A stretch of 14,589 nucleotides of DNA, from contig CAZYLK010000162.1 of NCBI GenBank assembly GCA_964648365.1, forward strand, positions 1-14,589. Reading direction: 5' to 3'. Made by a program: the position numbers and the translations under genes. The notes beneath the pieces were generated by a model. The model searched no databases. It saw only the letters and a program-made list of their open reading frames with translations, and was not told where the DNA came from. Below are positions 5,801 to 13,797 of this stretch, in pieces. Each line of letters starts with the position of its first letter. The first letter of the stretch is position 1. The stretch is from SURF-32 sp964648365. GTDB taxonomy: Bacteria; Planctomycetota; Phycisphaerae; UBA1845.

Positions 5801-5971
5801 TGTCTGGACGCCCAGACGCCGATGACGCGCAGCGCAGCGAACCCGAACCGACGACGGGTCGCGGGGCATGCAGGGCGAACGGGGCCGGGGAGCCGGTGGG
5901 AGGACCGGTTCTGCGGGGGACAAAGACGCACAAGGCACAGGAACGGGCGAAGTCGAGGGAGAGCCGAAATC

Positions 5972-6526
5972 ATGCATCTGGAATACTGGCCGCTGACATG
6001 TCTGATTCTGATCCCGGCGACTCTGTACGCCAGTTGGATCGACTATGCGCAGCGACGCGTGCCGAACTGGCTGAACGCCGCCATTGCCCTGGTTGGGTTT
6101 GCGGCACAGTTCGCCTTTTTCGGCGTCGACGGGCTCAAGGCCGGCGGACTGGGACTGCTCGCCGGCTTCGGACTGCTCATCGGTCCGTGGCTGATCCACG
6201 GTATGGGCGCGGGGGACGTCAAGCTGATGGCGGCCATTGGCGTCTGGTTCGGGCCGCTGATGACGTTCGTCGCGTTCAGCACCGGTGCCGTATTGGGCGG
6301 CATCATCGCACTGATCATGATCCTTTCAACTGGCCGGCTGTGGTGCGCGTACGCCAACGCGCAGACGATCCTCAGAAAGTTCACGAACCGCAGGATGCTG
6401 TTCGGCGAATTCGGATCGGCGCACAGCTTCGGCGAGACGTCGCAGCTGTTGCCGTACGGCGTGCCGCTGACGATCGGGTCGATCGGCGTGCTGCTGGGAC
6501 AAACCTTTAGCTGGTGGGCGCTGTAA
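5972..6526 (+). CDS. cpaA: Prepilin peptidase, A24 aspartyl protease (CpaA/TadV)
   Basis: 184 residues with about five or six hydrophobic spans, the short form without the N-terminal methylase domain. The two catalytic aspartates of the A24 family are visible: D24 in SWIDYAQRRVPNW and D82 in GAGDVKLMAAIG (the GxGD motif). It acts in the inner membrane and cleaves the leader peptides of Flp and the TadE pseudopilin. The start at 5972 is chosen because the upstream in-frame translation is polar, Arg-rich and unlike this family, while MHLEYWPLTCLILI begins the first membrane span; GAGGGAG lies at 5955-5961. Its stop overlaps the tadE start (TAATG). Confidence 0.93.
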   Translation: MHLEYWPLTCLILIPATLYASWIDYAQRRVPNWLNAAIALVGFAAQFAFFGVDGLKAGGLGLLAGFGLLIGPWLIHGMGAGDVKLMAAIGVWFGPLMTFVAFSTGAVLGGIIALIMILSTGRLWCAYANAQTILRKFTNRRMLFGEFGSAHSFGETSQLLPYGVPLTIGSIGVLLGQTFSWWAL

Positions 6527-6975
6527 TGAAAAAGATTCTGATGCGAATCGGTCGGAGAGGTGAAAACGGGCGGCGCCGCGCCGCCGCCGTGGTCGAAATG
6601 GCGGTCGTTACGCCGCTGCTGCTGACCCTCGTTTTCGGCATCATCGAGTTCGGCTGGACAATGATGGTCCGCGAGACGATGGTCAACGCGGCACGCGAGG
6701 GCTGCCGCACGGCCGTGCTGCGCTATCAGAACAACACGCAGCTCGAAACGGCCGTGCGGAACCGGGTCAACCGCACGCTGGAAACCATCAATTTGGCGCT
6801 CGACGATGACGTCGACATCGAGTTCGAGCACGCCGCCAATCCGCCGCTGGCGCCCAACGACATGGAGACGGTCACGCTCTCGCTGCCGCTCTCCCGAATC
6901 TCCCTGCTCGGAGATTTCTTCGGACTGGGCGACAACACGATGCAAACGACCTGCACGATGCGCAAGGAACAGTAA
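6526..6975 (+). CDS. tadE: TadE-like minor pseudopilin
   Basis: 149 residues. After a basic leader (RIGRRGENGRRR), the sequence AAAVVEMAVVTPLLLTLVFG with Glu at about residue 24 matches the TadE-like pattern of a pseudopilin leader and membrane helix, followed by IIEFGWTMMVRETMVNAARE. The rest (about 60-149) is the extracytoplasmic domain, with two Cys (C65 and one near the C-terminus) that could form a disulfide. TadE proteins are processed by the prepilin peptidase and are needed for pilus assembly. The start at 6526 overlaps the cpaA stop (TAATG). A frame extension to 6514 adds four residues but is not favoured. No TadF or TadG partner is seen in the window. Confidence 0.9.
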   Translation: MKKILMRIGRRGENGRRRAAAVVEMAVVTPLLLTLVFGIIEFGWTMMVRETMVNAAREGCRTAVLRYQNNTQLETAVRNRVNRTLETINLALDDDVDIEFEHAANPPLAPNDMETVTLSLPLSRISLLGDFFGLGDNTMQTTCTMRKEQ

Positions 6976-7033
6976 TCCGTATCTGACGGCTTTTTCAAAA
7001 CAGAGAGGTCAACGAACACAGGGGGTACTGAAC

Positions 7034-8110
7034 ATGATCAAGACCAAAGCGATTCTGCCGCTGGCGGTGGGGCTGGGTGTGGGCCTGGTCGCCGTCAAAA
7101 TGGGCGTGGACGTGGTGAAAAAGGCGCAGGCCTCCGGTGGCGGAGACAGCGCCATGGTTGTCGTCGTCAAACAGGACATTCAGTTGGGGACGGCACTGAC
7201 CGCCGAAATGCTCAAACTGGCCGAAGTGCCCAAGGCGCTGATCCCCGCCGGCTCGTTCCGCGAAATGGAAAAGGCGGTGGGACGGGTCATCAGCCGCTCG
7301 CTCATTCCGGGCATGTGCGTCTCCGAAGCGCTGCTCGCGCCGCCGGGCACGCCTCCGGGCCTCACGATGAAGATCCCCGACGGAATGCGCGCCGTCGCCG
7401 TTGAAGTCGACGAGTTCTCCAGCGTCGCCGGGTTCATCACGCCGGAGGCGCGCGTCGACGTCGTCGCCCTGCTCAAGTCGAGTTCGCGCGGCTGCAAGGA
7501 CACGATCTCGCGCACGATTCTGCAGGATGTCGAAGTGGCGGCCGTGGGGCAGGAGATGACCGATGCTTCGAGCACCGGTGCGAACGTCACGCGCTCGGTG
7601 ACGCTGATCGTGACCCCGAAGGACGCGGCGCTGCTGCATCTGGCTGCGACGAAGGGCAAGATCCGCCTGGCCCTGCGCAATACCTATGACAGCAAGAAGG
7701 GCAAGGCGGGCTTCGCGTCGGAGAACGCGCTCGTGTCGGGCGAGGAAATGGACGCGAACCGCTCACAGCCGAGCGGAATGGGCAATTGGTTCGCCCAGGT
7801 CAGTTCGGGTTTTGTTCAGGGATTGGCGAGCCGCCCGGCCGCGTATGCCGCCATAGCGCCCGAGCCGCCCAAGCCCTGGACCGTGACCGTCATGTGCGGA
7901 AACAGGACTGAAACCTACGATTTCGCCGGCCCCGATTCGACCCAGCGCGTTTCGTCTCTGGGGTTCGAACCGAAGCCCCATAAAGTTAACGCCGCACCCG
8001 ATTCGGGTCGATATTCCAGTGGATCGCAGGGGCTGCTCGGTCTGAACGACGAGCCGCCTCTGCCGTCGGATTCGCCGACGGACACGGATTTCGACATGCC
8101 CATTGAGTAA
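7034..8110 (+). CDS. cpaB: Flp pilus assembly protein CpaB (RcpC)
   Basis: 358 residues. A single N-terminal membrane span (about 5-23) is followed by a SAF domain (about 40-102: VVVVKQDIQLGTALTAEML, IPAGSF, VGRVISRSLIPGMCVSEALL) and the RcpC/CpaB domain (about 113-225: PDGMRAVAVEVDEFSSVAGF, ARVDVVALL, ILQDVEVAAVG, VTLIVTPKDAALLHLA). A C-terminal WTVTVMCGNRTETYDF (from W282) corresponds to the conserved strand that usually ends CpaB; a polar, Pro/Ser/Asp-rich tail of about 60 residues follows. It sits in the periplasm, probably linking the inner-membrane machine to the secretin. ATG 7034 has AGGGGG eight bases upstream; the open frame before it overlaps tadE and is not used. Confidence 0.94.
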   Translation: MIKTKAILPLAVGLGVGLVAVKMGVDVVKKAQASGGGDSAMVVVVKQDIQLGTALTAEMLKLAEVPKALIPAGSFREMEKAVGRVISRSLIPGMCVSEALLAPPGTPPGLTMKIPDGMRAVAVEVDEFSSVAGFITPEARVDVVALLKSSSRGCKDTISRTILQDVEVAAVGQEMTDASSTGANVTRSVTLIVTPKDAALLHLAATKGKIRLALRNTYDSKKGKAGFASENALVSGEEMDANRSQPSGMGNWFAQVSSGFVQGLASRPAAYAAIAPEPPKPWTVTVMCGNRTETYDFAGPDSTQRVSSLGFEPKPHKVNAAPDSGRYSSGSQGLLGLNDEPPLPSDSPTDTDFDMPIE

Positions 8111-8125
8111 GAGTGAGAGGTTCTC

Positions 8126-9664
8126 ATGGACGGGACCGGACGAAACGGATTTCGCGGTGTGGTGGCCCTGACATTGTGGGTTTGCATGATCTCGGCAAGT
8201 CCGGCGTGGGCGTCCGACCAGGACCCTGCGTCGGACTTCATTGCGCAGGTGCGCAATGTCGAACGGTCGACCCAGATGATCGAGGTCTCGATCGGCAAGA
8301 GCCTGCTCGTGGACATGAACAAGCCCATTGACCGGGCGGCCGTGTCCTCGGATGAGGTCGCCGCCGTCGCCGTGCTCTCCCCGATGCAACTGATGATCAC
8401 CGGGAAGGCGTTCGGGGCAACGCAGCTCATCCTCTGGACGAAGGAAGGCGAACAGCTCCTCTTCGACATCCTGGTGCGCATCGAGATCCCGCAACTGATC
8501 GCCGCGATCAACAGTGTCGCGCCAAATGCAAACGTCGAAGCCAAGGTGATCCAGGAGTCGATCCTGCTGCTCGGCACCGTCCCCGATGCCGAGACAGCCG
8601 CCCGCATCGTCGAGATAGCCGGCATCTTCAGCCAGTCCATCATCAACCACATGCGCGTGGCTGGCGAACAGCAGGTTCTGCTTCGCTGTACCGTAGCCGA
8701 AGTCAGCAAGAACGCGCTGCGTCAGCTCGGCGTTAACGGCTTCTTGGCCGGCGACGACTTCCGCGACGCCTTCTTCGTCAACAACATCGCGGGAATCAAC
8801 CCGACCAACATCGGCCCCGTTGTGGACGCGGGACCGGTGAACGTGCAGAACACGATTCCCTTCACCATGCCGCGGAGCGGCATTCCGATCGGCGGTGCGA
8901 CGACGTTCTCCGTCGGGTTCCCGCGCGTCCAAATGCAGCTCTTCATTCAGGCGTTGCGCGAAAACTCGCTCCTCCGCGTACTCGCCGAGCCGAACCTCGT
9001 GGCCATCAGCGGGCAGACCGCGTCGTTCCTGGCGGGTGGAGAGTTTCCCGTGCCGGTTCCGCAGGACCAGAACACGATCACGATCGAGTATCGTGAATTC
9101 GGCGTGCGGCTAAACTTTACGCCATCCGTGCTCGGCCGCCAGCTCATCCGTCTGCGCGTGGCGCCAGAGGTCAGCGAACTCGATTTCTCGACCGCAGTGC
9201 AGTTCAGCGGCTTCGTCATCCCCGGTCTGACGCAGCGCCGTGCCGAGACGACGGTCGAGATGACCGGTGGCCAGACGCTGGCGATTGCCGGCCTGCTCAG
9301 TGAACAGGTCCGCGCGGCCAACTCGGCGCTGCCCGGGCTCGGCGACCTGCCCGTACTGGGCGCGCTGTTCCGCTCGGTGGAATTCGAGCGGCGTACCTCG
9401 GAACTGGTCATTCTCGTCACACCGGAAGTGATCGCCGGGCTCGGTCCCGACCAGGTCCCGCCGGTGCCGGGCGAACTCGACCTCGAGCCGAACGACTGGG
9501 AGCTGTTTGGTCTGGGAATGCTCGAAGGCCAGCCGGTGACGTCCACGGCGGAACCGGAAGATTCACTGAGAACCGAATTCCCGGTCAAGCGCACCGGCGC
9601 CCGGCCGGTGAATATGGGACTGCGTGGCGCCTGGGGACAGGGCACCCAGAGCGAGACGAATTAG
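8126..9664 (+). CDS. cpaC: Outer-membrane secretin CpaC (RcpA)
   Basis: 512 residues. A signal peptide (cleavage likely after A29, in SPAWA/SDQ) is followed by an N-terminal pilus-secretin domain (about 40-110: ERSTQMIEVSIGKSLLVDM, ITGKAFGATQLILW), a BON-like segment (about 120-170) and an N-domain with QQVLLRCTVAEVSKNALRQL. The C-terminal secretin core starts near 283 (LLRVLAEPNLVAISGQTASF, then GGEFPVPVPQ) and ends with EMTGGQTLAIAGLL and LPVLGALFRS. This multimer forms the outer-membrane pore for the Tad pilus. GAGAGG lies five bases before the ATG and only 15 bases separate it from cpaB. A polar tail of about 60 residues follows the core. A terminator follows the gene. Confidence 0.96.
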   Translation: MDGTGRNGFRGVVALTLWVCMISASPAWASDQDPASDFIAQVRNVERSTQMIEVSIGKSLLVDMNKPIDRAAVSSDEVAAVAVLSPMQLMITGKAFGATQLILWTKEGEQLLFDILVRIEIPQLIAAINSVAPNANVEAKVIQESILLLGTVPDAETAARIVEIAGIFSQSIINHMRVAGEQQVLLRCTVAEVSKNALRQLGVNGFLAGDDFRDAFFVNNIAGINPTNIGPVVDAGPVNVQNTIPFTMPRSGIPIGGATTFSVGFPRVQMQLFIQALRENSLLRVLAEPNLVAISGQTASFLAGGEFPVPVPQDQNTITIEYREFGVRLNFTPSVLGRQLIRLRVAPEVSELDFSTAVQFSGFVIPGLTQRRAETTVEMTGGQTLAIAGLLSEQVRAANSALPGLGDLPVLGALFRSVEFERRTSELVILVTPEVIAGLGPDQVPPVPGELDLEPNDWELFGLGMLEGQPVTSTAEPEDSLRTEFPVKRTGARPVNMGLRGAWGQGTQSETN

Positions 9665-9693
9665 TCCATTCCCGGCAGATAATTACCGACATC

Positions 9694-9743
9694 GAAGCGG
9701 ACGATCGTGCCGGTCGGGCGGATCGTCCGCTTCCGTATGTTTT
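9694..9743 (+). terminator. Rho-independent terminator after cpaC
   Basis: A perfect 13-bp inverted repeat, GAAGCGGACGATC (9694-9706) with GATCGTCCGCTTC (9721-9733), has a 14-base loop and is followed by CGTATG and TTTT at 9740-9743. It begins 29 bases after the cpaC stop. The rest of the 263-base gap (to 9927) holds no visible gene, so cpaE probably has its own promoter there, though no clear hexamers are seen. Confidence 0.75.
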
Positions 9744-9927
9744 CCCCTCTGCATAAGCAACTCTCCGACGTTTTAGGTCGATGAAGCGAGATGACATTGC
9801 GTCCGCGACGGCGGAGCAATCGTCTGGATAACGGCAGGCCGCCGCGCGCGATGTCCGCGCCCGCGGCCCGCGAAGGATCGGACCTTGCCCTCGACCGGCG
9901 GCACGGGCGGGCAGGCGGGAGTTACGC

Positions 9928-11142
9928 ATGCAGCGGTCAGTCCGCATAGTCGTGTTGAATCTCGACGAACAGTTCGCCACGGACCTGCGCCGGGAGCTGC
10001 TGCAGATCTCCGGCGTGAAGATCGTCGCTGAACTCAACGAACCGGGCATGCTGGCACACGCAGTTCAGCAGTTCAATCCGGACCTTGTGTTTGCCAATCT
10101 CGATCCGCATCCCGAGGAGGTGCTCAGCGGCGTCGAGGTGCTGCTATCGAGCGAGGATCGCCGGCCCGTCATCGCCCTGGCCGAAACCAGCGAAGACGGA
10201 ACGCTCGTGCTTCGCGCGATGCGCGCAGGTGTGCGCGAATTCCTCACGCGCCCCGTCAATCCGAGCGAGCTGGAAGAGGCCATCGAAAAAATCGGACGGT
10301 CACTCGGTGAACGCGCGCGCCAGGGCCGACTGATCACTGTAATGGGCAGCGCCGGCGGCGTCGGTGCCACCACGCTTGCCACGAATCTGGCGGTCGAACT
10401 CGGCGACCTCGAACGCGGGTCCGAACGTGACCGGCGCGTGGCGCTCGTCGACCTGGACTTTCGTTTCGGGCAGGTGGCGCTGTCGCTCGACCTCAATCCG
10501 AGCTTTACCATCGCCGACCTCTGTGCGACGCATCAGCACCTCGACCCACAGATGATCCAAAAGGCCGTGCAGCACCACGATTGCGGCATCGACGTACTCG
10601 CCCGGCCGAACAGCTTCGAGCAGGCGGACGTCATCACGGCCGCAAGCGCCGCTGCGGTGCTCAACGCACTACAGGAAAACTACAGCTACGTCGTGGTTGA
10701 CGGACCGGGGCGGTTTGATCCCTCCGCGCGGGCCGTACTCGATATCGCCGACGTGAATTTCCTCGTGATTCAGTTGATGGTGGCTTCGATCCGCAACACC
10801 GGTCGCATCCTCGAGGCCATCTCCATGGGCGGCTACAACCTCTCGCGCGTGCACCTCGTCTGCAATCGCGTCAACAAGGAAGAGGGGCTGATGACGGTCG
10901 AGAACGTCGAAGCCACGCTCAATCGCCGTGTATTCGCCTGCGTGCCGCAGGACTGGAAGGCGGTGAGCGATTCCCAGAACATGGGCGAACCACTCATGGC
11001 CAACAACGCCAAGAGCCGCGTGCGCACGGCCATCCGCGAGCTGGCGGAGCGAATCCACGATCCGGAGTCGATGGAGCGGCGCGCGCAGGAAGGAAAGAAG
11101 GGAACCAGCCTGTTGCGAAAGCTGGTCGGAGCGTCGAGGTAG
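9928..11142 (+). CDS. cpaE: Tad pilus localisation ATPase-like protein CpaE (TadZ)
   Basis: 404 residues. The N-terminal part (about 5-125) is a response-regulator-like receiver fold (VRIVVLNLDEQFATDLRREL, DLVFANLD, AMRAGVREFLTRPVNPSEL); the phosphoacceptor position in PDLVFANLD reads Asn (N57), so it is probably a pseudo-receiver. The C-terminal part is a ParA/MinD-type domain with a deviant Walker A GSAGGVGATTLATNLA (from G140), VALVDLDFRFGQVALSL and YVVVDGPGRFD. Both lysines of the MinD-type KGGxGKT loop are replaced by Ala. The protein ends in a basic, amphipathic TSLLRKLVGASR, like a MinD membrane-targeting helix. In Tad systems this protein places the pilus machine, often at a cell pole. 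CGGGAG lies six bases before the ATG. It begins the second Tad transcription unit. Confidence 0.93.
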   Translation: MQRSVRIVVLNLDEQFATDLRRELLQISGVKIVAELNEPGMLAHAVQQFNPDLVFANLDPHPEEVLSGVEVLLSSEDRRPVIALAETSEDGTLVLRAMRAGVREFLTRPVNPSELEEAIEKIGRSLGERARQGRLITVMGSAGGVGATTLATNLAVELGDLERGSERDRRVALVDLDFRFGQVALSLDLNPSFTIADLCATHQHLDPQMIQKAVQHHDCGIDVLARPNSFEQADVITAASAAAVLNALQENYSYVVVDGPGRFDPSARAVLDIADVNFLVIQLMVASIRNTGRILEAISMGGYNLSRVHLVCNRVNKEEGLMTVENVEATLNRRVFACVPQDWKAVSDSQNMGEPLMANNAKSRVRTAIRELAERIHDPESMERRAQEGKKGTSLLRKLVGASR

Positions 11143-11221
11143 GTCGGCGCCCAGGCGGCTAAGAGTCGACGTCGCGCGGGCGGTATATCACCAGGCACCC
11201 CCATCGGGGTAGGGGACAAAC

Positions 11222-12679
11222 GTGTTCGGAAAGATTAAGACACCGGGCGGTGGCGGTGGAGGCGACGGGGGACAGGCTGCGCCGGCGACCCTGCCGCGCC
11301 CCGCGGCGATGCCGGGCAAGCCGGGCGTCCCGGCGCGCCCCGGGGTGCCGACCGCGCCGAAAGAAAACGCCAAGGCGATCGACGAGCGCATGCGCACGAT
11401 GAACGAGCTGAAAACGCGGATTCACCGCAAGCTCGTGGAAAAACTCGATCTGCCGCGATTGACGGGCGATGACGCGACGATTCGGGAACAGGTGCGCGAA
11501 GTGATCGTCGAGCTGACGGAGCGCGAAGACGCACTGCTCAACACAAGCGACCGCCAGCGACTGGTAAACGAGATCCTCGACGAGACGTTCGGGCTTGGCC
11601 CACTCGAGGTGCTGCTCTCGGACCCGTCAATCTCGGACATCCTGGTCAACGGCCCGTCGACGGTCTACGTCGAGCGCGGCGGCCGCCTGGCACGGACCGA
11701 CGTGCGCTTCCGCGACAACGCGCATCTAATGCACGTCATCGACAAGATCGTCAGCTCCGTCGGCCGGCGCTGCGACGAAACGAGTCCGATGGTTGACGCT
11801 CGCCTCAAGGACGGCTCGCGCGTCAACGCCATCATCCCCCCGCTGGCGATCGACGGGCCCAGCCTGTCCATCCGGCGCTTCGGCAAGGACCCCGTCACGT
11901 GGGCGGACTACGAAAAATGGAGATCCTGTCCGCGCGAGATCGCAGAGTTCCTCCAGTGCTGCGTCAAAGCGGCGCTCAACATCCTCATCGTCGGCGGTAC
12001 GGGTTCGGGCAAAACCACCCTGCTCAACAACCTCTCGACGTTCATTCCCGAGGACGATCGCATCGTGACCATCGAGGACGCGGCCGAGCTGCAACTGCGG
12101 CAGCCCCACGTCGTGCGCCTCGAGTCGCGCCCGCCGAACATCGAGGGCCGCGGGCGCATCACCATTCGAGACCTGCTCATCAACAGCCTGCGCATGCGCC
12201 CCGACCGCATCGTCGTCGGCGAGTGCCGCGGCGCAGAAACGCTCGACATGATTCAGGCCATGAACACCGGCCACGACGGATCGCTGACCACGATTCACGC
12301 CAACAGCACCCGCGACGCACTTCAGCGCGTGGAGACGATGGTCATGATGGCGGGGTACGAACTGCCGCTGCGCGCCATCCGCCAGCAGTTCGCCTCGGCC
12401 GTGCAGCTCATCGTCCAGGCGCAGCGCCTCACCGGCGGCCCGCGCAAAATTACCACCGTAACGGAAGTGGTCGGCATGGAGGGCGACATGGTGACGATGC
12501 AGGACCTGTTCACGTTCGAGCAGCTTGGCGTTACCCAGGAGGGGCGGGCGTTCGGGCATTTCATGTCGTGTGGGTTGCGGCCCTCGTTCATGGACCGCCT
12601 CGAGTCGGCCGGCGCCAAGCCCGATACGTCCGTGTTCGAGAAGCGCATCCTGATGAAGGACTACCCGAATGAGAAGTAG
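11222..12679 (+). CDS. cpaF: Secretion ATPase CpaF (TadA), VirB11/GspE family
   Basis: 485 residues from a GTG start at 11222, with AGGGGA at 11211-11216. Residues 6-45 are Gly/Pro-rich and flexible. The N-terminal helical domain (about 58-130, MNELKTRIHRKLVEKLDLPR, VNEILDETFGLGPLEVLL) leads to the ATPase: Walker A GGTGSGKT at 258-265, an Asp box (IVTIEDAAELQL), Walker B region RPDRIVVGECRG at 326-337 with E334, and a His box GHDGSLTTIHANS from 350. These mark a type II/IV secretion hexameric ATPase that powers pilin extrusion from the cytoplasmic face of the inner membrane. It lies 79 bases after cpaE and before its platform partners tadB and tadC. Confidence 0.97.
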   Translation: MFGKIKTPGGGGGGDGGQAAPATLPRPAAMPGKPGVPARPGVPTAPKENAKAIDERMRTMNELKTRIHRKLVEKLDLPRLTGDDATIREQVREVIVELTEREDALLNTSDRQRLVNEILDETFGLGPLEVLLSDPSISDILVNGPSTVYVERGGRLARTDVRFRDNAHLMHVIDKIVSSVGRRCDETSPMVDARLKDGSRVNAIIPPLAIDGPSLSIRRFGKDPVTWADYEKWRSCPREIAEFLQCCVKAALNILIVGGTGSGKTTLLNNLSTFIPEDDRIVTIEDAAELQLRQPHVVRLESRPPNIEGRGRITIRDLLINSLRMRPDRIVVGECRGAETLDMIQAMNTGHDGSLTTIHANSTRDALQRVETMVMMAGYELPLRAIRQQFASAVQLIVQAQRLTGGPRKITTVTEVVGMEGDMVTMQDLFTFEQLGVTQEGRAFGHFMSCGLRPSFMDRLESAGAKPDTSVFEKRILMKDYPNEK

Positions 12680-12688
12680 CCAAAGTAC

Positions 12689-12713
12689 CGCGACAGTCCG
12701 GGGTCTGGTCGCG
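12689..12713 (+). other. Small hairpin between cpaF and tadB
   Basis: CGCGAC at 12689-12694 pairs with GTCGCG at 12708-12713, extended by AG/CT with one bulge. No T-run follows, so it is not a terminator; an RNA stability or spacing role is possible, or it may be chance at this GC content. Confidence 0.3.
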
Positions 12714-12748
12714 TCGTTCGTCGTACGGAAGAGCCGCGGGAGAGTATC

Positions 12749-13756
12749 ATGAGTCTCGAAACGCTCTATCTGGCATCGAGTCTGGAAGCCGCGATGTTCA
12801 TCCTCCTGCCCTTGCTCGGCGGAGTGATGGTCGCCTATGGCATCTTCCAGGTCGTGCTCGACCTGCGCAAGAGCGAGCGCAGCAAGATCATGGACCGCCT
12901 CCAGGGACGCAGCGGCAACAGGCGCCGCCAGGAGCTGGCCCGGGCACAGATCGTCAAGAGCCTCGACGCGGACCAGGGCAACGCCCTCGAGATGGCCATC
13001 CGCCGCATCCGGCTCGTGCCCAAGCTGCAGCGGACGCTGGACCAGGCCAACATCGCCTGGTCCGCCTCACGCGTACTGCTTTATCTCACCGGTGCCAGCA
13101 TCCTCCTGCTCGTCGGCGCGATTGTCCTCGGCCAGGGAGTCCTGCTCGGGCTGGCCTGCGCCGCCGGTGTCTTCTTCCTGCCGCTGATGTACTTCTCCTT
13201 CAAGCGCAAACGCCGCATGAACAAGCTGGTGATGCAGTTGCCCGACGTGTTTGAACTGCTGGGTCAGGCGCTGCGCGCCGGCCACTCTCTGGCGGGCGGC
13301 ATCGGCCAGATTGCCGAACAGGTACCCGACCCGGCCGGTACCGAGTTCGGACGCGTCTTCCACGAACAGAACCTCGGCATCAAGATCGAAGACGCCCTGA
13401 CCAATATGTCAACCCGCGTCGACATGCTCGACGTGAAGTTTTTCGTCACGGCCGTGCTCATCGCCCGACAGACCGGCGGCGACCTCGGTGAAGTGCTGGA
13501 CAAGATCGGCTCGGTTATCCGCGAACGGATCGAGCTGTTCGGGCAGGTCAAGGCGCTGACCGCCGAGGGCCGTATGTCGGGCTGGGTGCTGCTGGCGCTT
13601 CCGGTCGTTGTCTTCATCGCCGAAATGACGCTCAACCCCGAGTACGCCGGCGTCCTCCTGACGGAGCCGATCGGCAAGGTGCTGCTCTTCGTCGCCGCGG
13701 CGATGCAGCTCATGGGTCTGGCCATGATCCGGATGATCGTCAATATCAAGGTTTGA
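12749..13756 (+). CDS. tadB: Tad inner-membrane platform protein TadB
   Basis: 335 residues, standard for TadB. Membrane spans lie at about 15-36, two at 108-150, and two at the C-terminus (about 277-295 and 310-332). The GspF/T2SSF domain (about 163-250) reads MQLPDVFELLGQALRAGHSL, then VFHEQNLGIKIEDALTNMS and VTAVLIARQTGGDLGEVLDK, which holds the conserved LPD, RAG, G and TGGDL features. With TadC it forms the inner-membrane platform moved by the CpaF ATPase. GGGAGAG at 12738-12744 supports ATG 12749. It follows cpaF by 69 bases. Confidence 0.96.
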   Translation: MSLETLYLASSLEAAMFILLPLLGGVMVAYGIFQVVLDLRKSERSKIMDRLQGRSGNRRRQELARAQIVKSLDADQGNALEMAIRRIRLVPKLQRTLDQANIAWSASRVLLYLTGASILLLVGAIVLGQGVLLGLACAAGVFFLPLMYFSFKRKRRMNKLVMQLPDVFELLGQALRAGHSLAGGIGQIAEQVPDPAGTEFGRVFHEQNLGIKIEDALTNMSTRVDMLDVKFFVTAVLIARQTGGDLGEVLDKIGSVIRERIELFGQVKALTAEGRMSGWVLLALPVVVFIAEMTLNPEYAGVLLTEPIGKVLLFVAAAMQLMGLAMIRMIVNIKV

Positions 13757-13797
13757 GGTCGGCGGCAAGGAGCCGCATCGATAGCGGGGGTTGCAAC

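Noticed and set aside
5753..5971. N-terminal extension of the prepilin peptidase frame
   Set aside because: It would encode polar, Arg-rich sequence from the strong hairpin 2 and beyond; the peptidase family begins with the hydrophobic span at 5972.
5033..6199. Long open frame on the minus strand across the flp leader, flp and cpaA (388 codons)
   Set aside because: It is antisense to the clear flp and cpaA genes, and the translation is Pro/Arg/Ser-rich with no domain pattern; high GC content removes stops.
7763..8932. Long minus-strand open frame opposite cpaB and cpaC
   Set aside because: Shadow of two well-supported genes; the translation is His/Asp/Arg-rich and lacks any recognisable pattern.
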